From NCBI RefSeq assembly GCF_947501165.1, contig NZ_CANMUU010000001.1:1-64000 (forward strand): a DNA stretch of 64,000 nucleotides, read 5' to 3'. The translations under genes were made by a program, and so were the position numbers. This DNA comes from an uncultured Allomuricauda sp. (GTDB lineage: Bacteria > Bacteroidota > Bacteroidia > Flavobacteriales > Flavobacteriaceae). The notes beneath the pieces are model-generated. The model had not been told where the DNA came from, did no database searches, and worked only from the letters and a program-made list of their open reading frames with translations. How positions within the stretch are numbered: position 1 is the stretch's first letter; each line of letters opens with the position of its first letter. Shown one piece after another: positions 1-8,527 of this stretch.

Positions 1-428
1 GCATCGAGGCTGACCGTGTACTGGCCCGTAGTGGGGCCCGCCTCGGTCGCAATATTGTCAGTCGCAGCTATGGTAGCCACCGGCAAGGGGGCCACATCGT
101 CGCTCGTAATGGTGACCGTCGCCGAGTTGTCCGGAGCGACACCCACAGTGTAGCCCGTGCCCGCGTCAAGGGTCACGACCACAGTTTCGTTGCCCTCAAT
201 GTCGCCATCGTCTATTGGGGTAAGGGTTATCGTGGCGGTCTGCTGCCCGTTGACAATGTCAACACTGCCAGACAGCGCAACAAAGTCGCTGCCAGAGGTC
301 GCCGTACCGCTTACCGTATAGTCCACCGTAATCGTAGCGCCAGCGTTCACCGCATCGAGGCTGACCGTGTACTGGCCCGTAGTGGGGCCCGCCTCGGTCG
401 CAATATTGTCAGTCGCAGCTATGGTAGC
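1..428 (-). repeat. 351-bp (117-codon) tandem repeat inside the Calx-beta gene
   Basis: Bases 1-77 and 352-428 are identical, so the period is 351 bp, an exact multiple of three. One full unit plus the start of the next is visible. Identity ends where the first unit joins the signal-peptide region (429 onward). Perfect identity at the DNA level points to recent duplication or gene conversion between units. Confidence 0.9.
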
Positions 429-533
429 TATTTGACCATAACTGCTTGTCCACCCGATAAGTATAAAAGCAGTGCTTAGCAGTAGCCTTTTTATGAAGCA
501 AAAAGAATTTTGATTAGAGGTTTTATTTAGCAT
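1..533 (-). CDS. Secreted Calx-beta repeat protein, N-terminal part (runs off the left edge)
   Basis: The frame is open from an ATG at 531-533 to the window edge. The first 34 or so residues are a signal peptide: basic start, hydrophobic core (LLLSTAFILIGW), then an SSYGQ-like cleavage site. The mature part begins directly with a repeat of 117 residues that reads as a Calx-beta domain: a SGTATSGSDF stretch, then a TITLTPIDDGDIEGNETVVVTL-type acidic loop expected to bind calcium (shortened here). The next repeat starts at the edge with the same residues. Such proteins are typically large surface or adhesion proteins, often exported by the T9SS, whose C-terminal sorting domain would lie outside this window. 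The repeat body is far richer in G+C than the signal-peptide part (38 of the first 60 bases against 16 of 60 at 481-540). Function beyond surface/adhesion is not inferable. Confidence 0.85.
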   Translation of the reverse strand, partial: MLNKTSNQNSFCFIKRLLLSTAFILIGWTSSYGQIATIAATDNIATEAGPTTGQYTVSLDAVNAGATITVDYTVSGTATSGSDFVALSGSVDIVNGQQTATITLTPIDDGDIEGNETVVVTLDAGTGYTVGVAPDNSATVTITSDDVAPLPVATIAATDNIATEAGPTTGQYTVSLD

Positions 534-695
534 AAATGAGACCTAGTCCTTATATTTTTAACAGGGCCAGCATAAGTAATTATTAAAAATTTGAGAGGGA
601 ACCAATATTACTAAAAAAAGGAAGATTGACCCAACTTTGTAGTTTAAATCTACGTTTCTTGGTTCAACTACATATAGTAAAAAAACTATTGAATT

Positions 696-1577
696 TTATA
701 TGATTGCCGATGCCGTTTCCATTCCAGAATCAATTTTCCTCACCAATCCTTGCAAAACCTTACCTGGTCCTACCTCAACAAAAGATGTAGCACCATCTTT
801 TACCATGTTTTGTACGCTTTGGGTCCATTTTACCGGAGCTGTCAATTGTGCTATGAGGTTGGCCTTGATTTCCTCTGGGTCATTCACTGCCGATGTAGTC
901 ACATTCTGATAGATTGGACATTTAGGAACATTGAATGCTGTGGCTTCAATAGCAGCCGCTAGTTCCTCCCGAGCTGGTTCCATAAGCGGAGAATGAAAAG
1001 CTCCCCCAACGGGTAACAATAAGGCCCTACGTGCCCCTGCTTCCTTTAAACTTTCGCAGGCTGTATTTACTGCGTTCACCTCCCCTGAAATAACCAATTG
1101 TCCAGGGCAGTTATAATTTGCAGCCACAACGATTCCGGTCGTTTCCTTGCATATTTTTTCCACAACATCATCATCCAATCCCAATACGGCCGCCATGGTA
1201 CTTGGTTGCAACTCACATGCTTTTTGCATGGCCATTGCTCTTTGAGAAACCAATTTCAGGGCATCTTCAAAATTTAAGGTATTGTTGGCCACCAGTGCAG
1301 AAAATTCACCCAAAGAATGTCCTGCAACCATATCTGGCGTAAAGGCATCTCCTAAAACTTTGCTCAATATTACGGAGTGAAGAAATATGGCGGGTTGTGT
1401 TACTTTGGTCTGCTTAAGCTCTTCAACCGTGCCTTCAAACATGATATCTGTAATCGAAAACCCTAAAATATCATTTGCTTGCTCAAAAAATTCTTGTGCC
1501 AAAGGATGGTTTTCGTATAAATCCAAGCCCATTCCTACAAATTGAGCCCCTTGTCCGGGAAAAACATATGCCTTCAT
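696..1577 (-). CDS. fabD: Malonyl-CoA:ACP transacylase
   Basis: 293 residues, the usual FabD length. It transfers malonyl from CoA to acyl carrier protein in type II fatty acid synthesis in the cytoplasm. The GQGAQ oxyanion loop is at 8-12, the nucleophile elbow GHSLG places the catalytic serine at 88, the conserved QRAMAMQ stretch gives the arginine at about 113, and the catalytic histidine is H195 in GAFHSPLM. The gene lies 46 bp downstream of the carbonic-anhydrase-like gene, with a possible promoter of its own in that gap. The other fab genes are not nearby. Confidence 0.97.
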   Translation of the reverse strand: MKAYVFPGQGAQFVGMGLDLYENHPLAQEFFEQANDILGFSITDIMFEGTVEELKQTKVTQPAIFLHSVILSKVLGDAFTPDMVAGHSLGEFSALVANNTLNFEDALKLVSQRAMAMQKACELQPSTMAAVLGLDDDVVEKICKETTGIVVAANYNCPGQLVISGEVNAVNTACESLKEAGARRALLLPVGGAFHSPLMEPAREELAAAIEATAFNVPKCPIYQNVTTSAVNDPEEIKANLIAQLTAPVKWTQSVQNMVKDGATSFVEVGPGKVLQGLVRKIDSGMETASAII

Positions 1578-1598
1578 TCGTATTTATTTAGTTGGTTG

Positions 1599-1606
1599 CA
1601 AAAGTA
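1599..1606 (-). promoter_or_regulatory. Possible -7 element of a fabD promoter
   Basis: Read on the minus strand this is TACTTTTG, an exact match to the Bacteroidota -7 consensus TAnnTTTG, 21 bp before the fabD start. No good TTG was found at the expected -33 distance, so this is a weak call. Confidence 0.35.
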
Positions 1607-1623
1607 GGGATATTTTAGCTCGA

Positions 1624-2136
1624 TTATTCTTTAAACCACCCTGCATATTTTACGTAAGCATCAGCAATTCTATCAATCTCACCTGAAATCAGTTCCTGAC
1701 TAACATCCTTTATTTTCTTTGCAGGAATTCCCGCATAAATGCTCCCTGCCTCAACATGTGTCCCCATGGTTACTACTGCTCCTGCTGCGATTATGGAATT
1801 GCTTTCAACTACACAATCATCCATAATAATACTACCCATTCCTATCAAAACATTATCCTTAACCGTACAACCATGCACTATAGCATTGTGGCCAATGGAA
1901 ACATTGTTTCCAATATCAGTGGGCGATTTTTTATAGGTACAATGAATCACAGCTCCATCCTGAACATTCACTTTATTACCCATTTTAATGTAATGTACAT
2001 CACCTCTCAACACGGCGCTGTACCAAATACTGCATTCATCTCCCATGGAAACATCGCCTACAATCACCGCGTTTTCCGCGATGAAACAATCTTCACCCAT
2101 TTTTGGGGTTTTCCCCCGAACCGATTTTATAATCAT
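1624..2136 (-). CDS. Gamma-carbonic anhydrase family protein (left-handed beta-helix)
   Basis: 170 residues, with the hexapeptide-repeat pattern (I/V-G-x4 periodicity) of the YrdA/PaaY branch of gamma-class carbonic anhydrases. The three zinc-ligand histidines are in place: H65 (VIHC), H83 and H88 (GHNAIVHG). These proteins bind a metal at trimer interfaces; many hydrate CO2 weakly or have unknown substrates. The start lies 5 bp after the stop of the response-regulator gene, so it is probably in the same transcript. Carbonic anhydrase activity is plausible but not proved by the sequence. Confidence 0.9.
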   Translation of the reverse strand: MIIKSVRGKTPKMGEDCFIAENAVIVGDVSMGDECSIWYSAVLRGDVHYIKMGNKVNVQDGAVIHCTYKKSPTDIGNNVSIGHNAIVHGCTVKDNVLIGMGSIIMDDCVVESNSIIAAGAVVTMGTHVEAGSIYAGIPAKKIKDVSQELISGEIDRIADAYVKYAGWFKE

Positions 2137-2141
2137 AGTCT

Positions 2142-2876
2142 TTATTGAAAATTAGCCAATAATGTCGATTTTTTTGAAGCTGAAACCGAGAGTTCTTTAC
2201 CATTGGACAAAACCACACTGCCTCCTTTGCCCTTTCTGTATCGTACCACTTCCCCAACATTCACCAAGTACGATTTATGAATACGTGCAAAAAAGTACTC
2301 AGATAACGCATCTTCAAAATATTTTAAGGTTTTGCTCACCAATATTTTTTTGTTCTCCAAGTAAATCTCCGTGTAATTATCATCGGCTTTGCAAAAGAAA
2401 ATGTCGGCAACATCGAGCACCTGAAAACCATCTTGCTGAGGCACCGTAATCTTACCTTCGGCTTTGCTGGATTTTGCTTTGAGCACCTGACCTTCCAATG
2501 CATTTTCCTTTTGTTTGATATCCACAACGTAATCAACTGCTTTAACCAACTCATCAATATTTATGGGTTTCATCAAATAATATGCGGCATGATTGTTCAA
2601 GGCATCCATCGCATATTGATTGTAAGCGGTAACGAAAACGGTCTCAAAAGTGCGATTAGGAACCTTATCCAATAAATCAAATGCGTTGCCAAATGGCATT
2701 TCAACGTCTAAAAAAACCAAATCAGGACTGTGCGTCTTAATTAGTTCCAGACCTTCTGTTATATTGGAAGCTTCTCCCAAAACCTGCACTTTTGGACAAT
2801 ATTTCATCAAATAATTCTTAAGGATTTCCCTACTGGTGGCTTCGTCTTCCACTATTATAGTGCGTAGTTCGGTCAT
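2142..2876 (-). CDS. LytTR-family response regulator
   Basis: 244 residues. A receiver domain (about 1-120) carries the acidic pair E10/D11 and the phospho-acceptor D57 in LVFLDVEMP; the switch-region T and K are in the VTAYNQYAMDA and LMKPI stretches. Residues 140-244 form a LytTR DNA-binding domain (DIFFCKADDNYTEIYL, then RIHKSYLVN). Its start overlaps the stop of the sensor-kinase gene by 4 bp (ATGA), so the two are translationally coupled and form a two-component pair. Its targets are not visible here, although the following carbonic-anhydrase gene is on the same transcript. Confidence 0.95.
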   Translation of the reverse strand: MTELRTIIVEDEATSREILKNYLMKYCPKVQVLGEASNITEGLELIKTHSPDLVFLDVEMPFGNAFDLLDKVPNRTFETVFVTAYNQYAMDALNNHAAYYLMKPINIDELVKAVDYVVDIKQKENALEGQVLKAKSSKAEGKITVPQQDGFQVLDVADIFFCKADDNYTEIYLENKKILVSKTLKYFEDALSEYFFARIHKSYLVNVGEVVRYRKGKGGSVVLSNGKELSVSASKKSTLLANFQ

Positions 2877-5077
2877 CTTTTCTTCAATTTTAGGGTAACT
2901 TTTGTGCCTGAACCATCTTGTTTTAAATCACTCACTTCCACCTCAATTTGGTTACCATGCATTCCATTCAATATATCCAAGCGTCTTTTGATGTTACCCA
3001 TTCCTTTGGACTTCTGTTTTTTCTGATGTTGTGTCTTAAGTTTTGCCGACTTTTTCCTTCCTATTCCATCGTCAGAGATTTCAATTTTCAGAGTATCAAT
3101 ATCCACGGAATCCATACGAATATGAAGCATCCCCTTTTCTTCCTTATACCGAAGTCCATGCCATATCGCATTTTCGATATAGGGCTGTAGTAACATTGGG
3201 GGTATTTTAAAAGCTTCTATATCTATGGACGGGTCAATATCAATTTTATAATCAAACTTATCCTCAAATCTGGAATGTTCCAACTTCACATACAGTTCAA
3301 GCAATTCCAGTTCTTTGGACAAGGAAATAAAATCTTCTTCCGAGTTTTCCAGCACGCTGCGCATTAAAACCGAAAACTCACTTAAAAAACGATTTGCACT
3401 TCGCTCATCACTTTTCGCGATAAAATTGTTCACTGAATTCAACGCATTGAAAATAAAATGCGGGTTCATTTGTGTACGAAGTGACTTCAAAGCCAAAAGG
3501 TTATTGGCCAGTTTCTGCTGTTTGTTGCTTCGGTAAAAGAAAAAAGCCGTAGACGCTAATAATAGGATTCCCATAAGAAGCGTGTAAATAATCCATTTTT
3601 GACGCTTACTGTTTTCCTCAAACAACTGTTGTTCTGTTAAAGCAAGATCATATTTGCTTTGGGACAATTGCCGTTCTTGTTCCAGGCTTGATATTCTATT
3701 TTGACTTGTGGCTATCTCTCTATTAAAACGAGCTGCTCTAGATATTTCCTGTTCCTTACGGATATACAGACTATCAACCACAGCTACGTAATCTTGATAG
3801 GATTCCAAAGCCTTGGTAAAATCTCCTTTGTATCGATATACCTCAGATAATTTCCGGGTAGCATCCTTTTTTACGACCAAATCGTTTTCTGTATCGGCTT
3901 CAACAATACTTTTTTGTAAATAGGGTATGGCCTCATCCAACTTATTTTGAGCGATATATGCATTGCCAATCTTATAATTGATGCGCTGAGCAGTAATTGA
4001 ATCTCTTCCTGTATCTGAAATGAGTCCTTTGTTGGCTTCCTTGGGCAACTGTTCCAACTCGTCCAAGCTTTGTTTTCTTAGTTGAATCTCCTCGTCAAAT
4101 CTATTTTTATCGTTATAAAAATCGGCGACCTTCTCATTCTCCTTTACTACCCTTTCTGGCGCCGAGCTTCTAGATAGGTTCAATGAATTGGTATAAAACC
4201 CTTCCGCTTCTAGAACCTTGTCCTGATTCGCAAAACTGTCCCCTATTTTTGAGTTCAGATCAATTATTTTTGATGACAGTTGATTCTTTTCAGCAATCTT
4301 CAGGCCTTCTCGGTAAAAGTCTTCTGCTTTTGCAAAATCGGACAGTCCATTGAACGCATCCCCTAGAGTTTCGTAGAGTTCCACGCGCTGGCTTGCAGTT
4401 AGGTTCTTGGTTTTAATCAAAGGGGTCAATTCAGCTTCAACTTTTCCAAACTCTTTATTGTCCAAATACGCCTTTGCCAATAGTAAAGTAGTTTTTGAAG
4501 TTTTTTTTGCCGAAAGAGCATCTTTAAAGTTAGCAATGGCCAGGTCATATTGCTGGTGATAGGAATAGATTTCCCCCAAAGCAGTAAGTGATTCAGAAAG
4601 TTCATTTTTATTGCCTCTTTTTCCTAAATCCCCTATGGACTTTGCTATGAAATCAATACTTTTTTCTAAGTCTGTTGTCTTATAATGCAACGCGGAATCC
4701 AGATACCTCTTATGATTCAAAGCACCTCTAGAAGCTTTTCTCTTGTAAACCGAACTTTCCCTTGTTTCGGCATACCCCTCAACCAAAACATCAACATCCT
4801 CGCCGGAAGTGATACGGTGTTCAACAGTTTCAAACTCGGGACTTTGGAAAATAATTATATCTCCAATGGCCGCTCTGATTCTAAATTCACCCAAGGCATT
4901 AGTGAGTGTGTATTCCCCTTTATCCGTAGATACTTCAACTCCACTTATTGCAGCATAGTTTTCTCTTCCCTTTACCGAACCCTCTATGACAATGGTAGCC
5001 CTGTTGGAATCAACCTGACCCCATCCCGAAGTACATGCCAACAGTACGATTAATACTATGTAAACTTTCTGTTTCAT
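2873..5077 (-). CDS. LytS-type sensor histidine kinase with CarboxypepD-like and TPR sensor region
   Basis: 734 residues. A signal peptide (about 1-21, ending SGWGQ) is followed by a carboxypeptidase-D-regulatory-like beta domain (about 28-105), then a run of TPR helices (about 115-445), a coiled coil, one membrane helix at about 495-515 and a cytoplasmic His_kinase/HATPase pair. The phospho-acceptor histidine is H540 in NPHFIFNALNSV; the N box is QPYIENAIWHGL and the G boxes are SDDGIGRK and GMGNIKRRL. The layout puts the TPR region in the periplasm. It phosphorylates the LytTR regulator encoded immediately downstream. The signal sensed is unknown. A CarboxypepD-like domain, usually seen on SusC proteins, in front of a TPR kinase is an unusual addition. 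Confidence 0.93.
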   Translation of the reverse strand: MKQKVYIVLIVLLACTSGWGQVDSNRATIVIEGSVKGRENYAAISGVEVSTDKGEYTLTNALGEFRIRAAIGDIIIFQSPEFETVEHRITSGEDVDVLVEGYAETRESSVYKRKASRGALNHKRYLDSALHYKTTDLEKSIDFIAKSIGDLGKRGNKNELSESLTALGEIYSYHQQYDLAIANFKDALSAKKTSKTTLLLAKAYLDNKEFGKVEAELTPLIKTKNLTASQRVELYETLGDAFNGLSDFAKAEDFYREGLKIAEKNQLSSKIIDLNSKIGDSFANQDKVLEAEGFYTNSLNLSRSSAPERVVKENEKVADFYNDKNRFDEEIQLRKQSLDELEQLPKEANKGLISDTGRDSITAQRINYKIGNAYIAQNKLDEAIPYLQKSIVEADTENDLVVKKDATRKLSEVYRYKGDFTKALESYQDYVAVVDSLYIRKEQEISRAARFNREIATSQNRISSLEQERQLSQSKYDLALTEQQLFEENSKRQKWIIYTLLMGILLLASTAFFFYRSNKQQKLANNLLALKSLRTQMNPHFIFNALNSVNNFIAKSDERSANRFLSEFSVLMRSVLENSEEDFISLSKELELLELYVKLEHSRFEDKFDYKIDIDPSIDIEAFKIPPMLLQPYIENAIWHGLRYKEEKGMLHIRMDSVDIDTLKIEISDDGIGRKKSAKLKTQHQKKQKSKGMGNIKRRLDILNGMHGNQIEVEVSDLKQDGSGTKVTLKLKKR

Positions 5078-5283
5078 TCTAAGAGAATACCCTGTAAACT
5101 TAGTTCATATTGCTGGGTTTAAAAAATGGCAAGAGATGTCAAACTCGTGGGTATACACTAAAATTTCAGGCCTTACGAAGCAAGAAAACCCATTCACTCA
5201 CCGAAAGAGCCGATTCCCTCATTACTGATTTTTAGATCAAAAAGATGGAGATACTTTTAGCCCATCATTATTCAATCAAAAGC

Positions 5284-6132
5284 ATGAAAAAAGCAACACA
5301 AAAACGATTTTGGAAGTTTATGACAATTCTAGCAATAGGTTTCTTGAGCGTATTTGTTTTCCGGGTCATTTATAATTACACCAATCCCTCAGAACATATA
5401 CCAATAGGTAACCCAATGATTTTGCTGGAAAAGTCCTTTGCATTGGAAGATAGAAGGAATTACGCTTCAATTAAATACCAAGGACCTGACCAATCTTCCT
5501 CGAACCTCGATCAGAAATATGAGAAGATTGCCAACATTGATGCCATTTCCAATCAGTTTGATAGAGATGAAGCACAGGTTAGGGATGAAATAAAAAAACT
5601 CAAGGGATTGATTCAATTTGAAAACAAGAACGGCAATGAAGGCCATAGACGTTTGGAAGTTGTTATTGGTGTTCCTCCTGAGAGTTTTGATGGTCTGTTC
5701 CAAAATCTAGTTAAGATTGGGAATGTTCAAGCCAAAGAGATTACCAAGAAGGACAAAACAAATGAATACAGGGAGTTAAATGCGAAAAAACTATCCCTTG
5801 AAAAAACCAGGGCGTCTCTTATCGACCTAAAATCAAAAGGTGGAAAAATCAATGAATTCATGCTTTTGGAAAATCGAATCTTGGACATTGAGCAACAATT
5901 ACAGGAATTAGGTGTCAGTTTGGGAAGTTTTGATGCTGAAAATGAATTCTGCACCATAAACTTCACTCTAACCGAGAGAGCGATTATTCAAAAAGGATTC
6001 ATTCAGCATATGGCGAATGCTTTGGAGTGGACTGTAATATTTTATATGAAACTATTAGCCATAGGGGTTTTAATGTCACTATTCGCCTATCTGACCCTAA
6101 GTGTTATCGAAAAAATAAAAACAAATAATTAA
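5284..6132 (+). CDS. DUF4349-type membrane protein
   Basis: About 282 residues from the ATG at 5284 (a longer form could start at 5245, but the 13 extra residues are not hydrophobic and the shorter start gives a normal KKATQKRFWK plus membrane helix). One N-terminal membrane segment (ILAIGFLSVFVFRVIY) is followed by a periplasmic region with a long coiled coil (ELNAKKLSLEKTR onward) and a C-terminal membrane helix (FYMKLLAIGVLMSLFAYL). This is the pattern of DUF4349 proteins, whose role is unknown. It is 14 bp upstream of the vWA lipoprotein gene and is likely co-transcribed. Confidence 0.75.
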   Translation: MKKATQKRFWKFMTILAIGFLSVFVFRVIYNYTNPSEHIPIGNPMILLEKSFALEDRRNYASIKYQGPDQSSSNLDQKYEKIANIDAISNQFDRDEAQVRDEIKKLKGLIQFENKNGNEGHRRLEVVIGVPPESFDGLFQNLVKIGNVQAKEITKKDKTNEYRELNAKKLSLEKTRASLIDLKSKGGKINEFMLLENRILDIEQQLQELGVSLGSFDAENEFCTINFTLTERAIIQKGFIQHMANALEWTVIFYMKLLAIGVLMSLFAYLTLSVIEKIKTNN

Positions 6133-6146
6133 TAAATAATAATATC

Positions 6147-7316
6147 ATGAAACGAATAAAACATGTATTGGGAATAGGGTTGTTTGCATTCACTTTTGGG
6201 AATGTTTACAGCTGCAATATCAAACCAGAAAACCCAAAAAGAATTGCACTTACCACCAAATATGTGAACGAAAAACCGTCCAAGCAATATGTAAAGCTTG
6301 CCCTGTTGTTGGATACCAGCAATAGTATGGACGGTCTTATTAACCAAGCAAAGTCGCAGCTTTGGGACATTGTAAACGAATTCACCTATGCACGTAGTGG
6401 AAATGAGGTGCGACCTGAACTTAAGATAGCACTTTACGAATACGGAAACGATAATCTCTCCTCGCGCGAAGGATACATTAGACAGGTTTTGGGCTTTAGC
6501 AGCGATTTGGATGAAATCTCGGAAAAACTATTTTCCCTTACCACAAATGGTGGTGAGGAATATTGTGGTGAAGTGATTCATACTTCTTTGAAGCAATTGG
6601 ATTGGGGAAAGAATGCGGACGATTTAAAAATGATTTTTATAGCCGGAAACGAACCATTTACGCAAGGAAAGCTAAATTATAAGGATGCAGCCCTAAATGC
6701 CAAAGAGAAGGACGTTATTGTAAATACCATATTCTGTGGAAATTACGAGCAAGGAATTTCCACAAAGTGGAAAAATGGGGCGACGATTACCGGAGGGGAA
6801 TATATGGCCATTGATCATAATCGGCAAGTGGTTCATATTGATACCCCATACGATGATATAATCATCAAATTGAATACGCAATTGAACAATACCTATATCT
6901 CCTATGGTTCTTTGGGAGCTGCAAAAGTGGCGTCACAGGCTGAGCAAGACTCTGAAGCTTATGGTGTAAACAAGGGTGTTGCCGTAAAACGCTCTGTTAG
7001 CAAAAGCTCTAGACTTTACAAAAACTCAAAATGGGATTTGGTAGATGCCGTTGAAGAGGCCGAGGTCGAATTGGATGAAATCAAAGAAGAAGATTTGCCC
7101 AAGGAGCTACGCGGAAAATCTGAAAAGGAAATGAAGGAATATATTGAAAACAAAAAGGAAGAACGCAAACGCATCCAAAAAGAAATACAGGATTTGAATG
7201 TTAAGCGAGAGGCCTACATTGCCAAAAACCAGAAACAAGAAAAGGGAGAATTGGAAAATGCGTTATTGAAAGCAATCAGGAATCAAGCAGCTAAGAAGGA
7301 TTATACGTGGGATTGA
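6147..7316 (+). CDS. von Willebrand factor A domain lipoprotein
   Basis: 389 residues. The signal peptide ends in VYSC, which fits a lipobox with C23 as the lipidated residue. The vWA domain (about 48-260) has the first metal-site loop DTSNS at 56-60 (a D-x-S-x-S MIDAS) and a TTNGGEE loop for the second; the third loop reads AGNEPF, with N where an acidic residue is common. The C-terminal third is a highly charged coiled coil rich in E and K (about 295-365). It follows the DUF4349 gene by 14 bp. A protein-binding role at the cell envelope is the most that can be inferred. Confidence 0.8.
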   Translation: MKRIKHVLGIGLFAFTFGNVYSCNIKPENPKRIALTTKYVNEKPSKQYVKLALLLDTSNSMDGLINQAKSQLWDIVNEFTYARSGNEVRPELKIALYEYGNDNLSSREGYIRQVLGFSSDLDEISEKLFSLTTNGGEEYCGEVIHTSLKQLDWGKNADDLKMIFIAGNEPFTQGKLNYKDAALNAKEKDVIVNTIFCGNYEQGISTKWKNGATITGGEYMAIDHNRQVVHIDTPYDDIIIKLNTQLNNTYISYGSLGAAKVASQAEQDSEAYGVNKGVAVKRSVSKSSRLYKNSKWDLVDAVEEAEVELDEIKEEDLPKELRGKSEKEMKEYIENKKEERKRIQKEIQDLNVKREAYIAKNQKQEKGELENALLKAIRNQAAKKDYTWD

Positions 7317-7340
7317 TTGAATGGTTTTAGCTGCTGAGAG

Positions 7341-7372
7341 AATGGTCCGTTGGCAACAACGGGCCATTTTAA
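7341..7372. terminator. Terminator between convergent genes
   Basis: A 12-bp stem (7341-7352 with 7357-7368, one G-T pair) with a GCAA tetraloop, followed by TTTTAATT on the plus strand. It closes the vWA gene transcript; it overlaps the stop of the converging PorP gene. Confidence 0.85.
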
Positions 7373-8400
7373 TTATTGGCCGCAGGACAATAGCAATCAT
7401 ATCGTTTTTCCTGGTCGTTCTGACCAAAATCGTAACCCAAAGTAATTTGATGGAAACCTCCGTTGTCAAATCGGATATCCCCAGATTGATAAGAGTAGTT
7501 GTAAGAAACTAGGAAATTCTTGTAGTTCACCCCAACTATTGGTGTAAAAAGCTGCAAACGTTGCTCTCCAAAACTACCATCTTGCTGAAACTGTGCTCCA
7601 TCAAAACTTCTGCGGTAAGAAAGTCCGCCCCAAATGGTACCGAACTGAACATCGCGATAGACCTTTGCATTGAAATCCACAGTGGCTTCCTCAGTAAACT
7701 CGGTCAATTGTAAAAGTACCGAAGGTTCAATCCGAGTTTTTCTTCCAAAAACATAGCCCGCAGAAATCAAGTACCTTCTTAGGTTGTCCACCCTAGGCAC
7801 TACAAGATTGTCCGGGTCGTCTGCCCTACCTATACGATATATTTCCCTAGCCGAAGCCAAAACATTCAATACGGTAAAATGTGAATAAAATTCACGGTAA
7901 TTATAAGAAACACCTAGGTCAAAATTGAAGTAAGAACTTGTAATTTTTGAACCAGCAATAGCGGGGTCAAAAGCAACAGATCTAAACTCTGTCTCATCTA
8001 CACTGCTAAGCAATGCTGTAGCGCTCAATCCAAAAGAAAGTTGGTTTAAGGTTCTGAAATCACCTGCCAACTGTAGATGGTGTGCATAAGTGAATTTGAA
8101 GCCCGTTTGAGAATGAAAACCATTGGCATCGTTGAATACGATACCACCTATACCGCTTTTTTCACCTATCCTGGAATTGATGTTCAACGTTTGAAGATTT
8201 GGCGCATCTTCCACATCAAACCACTGCTTCCTTGCCGTGAGACGAATTTTGGTACCTTCACTAATACCGGCCATGGAAGGATAAACCAAATAGTAGTTAT
8301 CAGCGAGATAATCAAAATAAACGGGAATACCTTCTTGAGCTTTTGATGTAAAGACACAACAGAAGAGGACGAAGGTTGATAGTATTAAACAGCGTCTCAT
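7369..8400 (-). CDS. PorP/SprF-family type IX secretion system membrane protein
   Basis: 343 residues from the ATG at 8398-8400, which begins a clean signal peptide (RRCLILSTFVLFCCVFTSKAQ). The longer frame to 8436 would put 12 polar residues before it. The mature protein matches PorP/SprF: YLADNYYLVYPSMAG near the start, RKQW, GIGGIVFND, FKFTYAHHL, and a beta-barrel alternation to a final F-containing strand (ITLGYDFGQ). SprF-like proteins pair with a neighbouring secreted adhesin and help its T9SS export, but no such partner is adjacent here. It is divergent from the nfu gene. Confidence 0.85.
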   Translation of the reverse strand: MRRCLILSTFVLFCCVFTSKAQEGIPVYFDYLADNYYLVYPSMAGISEGTKIRLTARKQWFDVEDAPNLQTLNINSRIGEKSGIGGIVFNDANGFHSQTGFKFTYAHHLQLAGDFRTLNQLSFGLSATALLSSVDETEFRSVAFDPAIAGSKITSSYFNFDLGVSYNYREFYSHFTVLNVLASAREIYRIGRADDPDNLVVPRVDNLRRYLISAGYVFGRKTRIEPSVLLQLTEFTEEATVDFNAKVYRDVQFGTIWGGLSYRRSFDGAQFQQDGSFGEQRLQLFTPIVGVNYKNFLVSYNYSYQSGDIRFDNGGFHQITLGYDFGQNDQEKRYDCYCPAANN

Positions 8401-8481
8401 GAACGGATTGGGGCTATGGTTGATGTATATAGGCAATCAAACATTTCTATAACGGTATTATGTGATACATTATTATGCAGC

Positions 8482-8512
8482 TTGCCCTTCATCTTTTACT
8501 TTGGTATTTTTG
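8482..8512 (+). promoter_or_regulatory. Promoter of the Nfu gene (TTG-N20-TATTTTTG)
   Basis: TTG at 8482-8484 and TATTTTTG at 8505-8512 with a 20-bp spacer match the Bacteroidota housekeeping promoter. Transcription should begin about 8519, just before the ATG at 8528. Its position inside the longer open frame beginning at 8462 argues for the later start. Confidence 0.7.
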
Positions 8513-8527
8513 TATAAATTCTCAGCT

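Noticed and set aside
8462-8527. Longer start for the Nfu gene
   Set aside because: The 22 extra residues are not conserved in kind, and a strong promoter (8482-8512) lies inside them.
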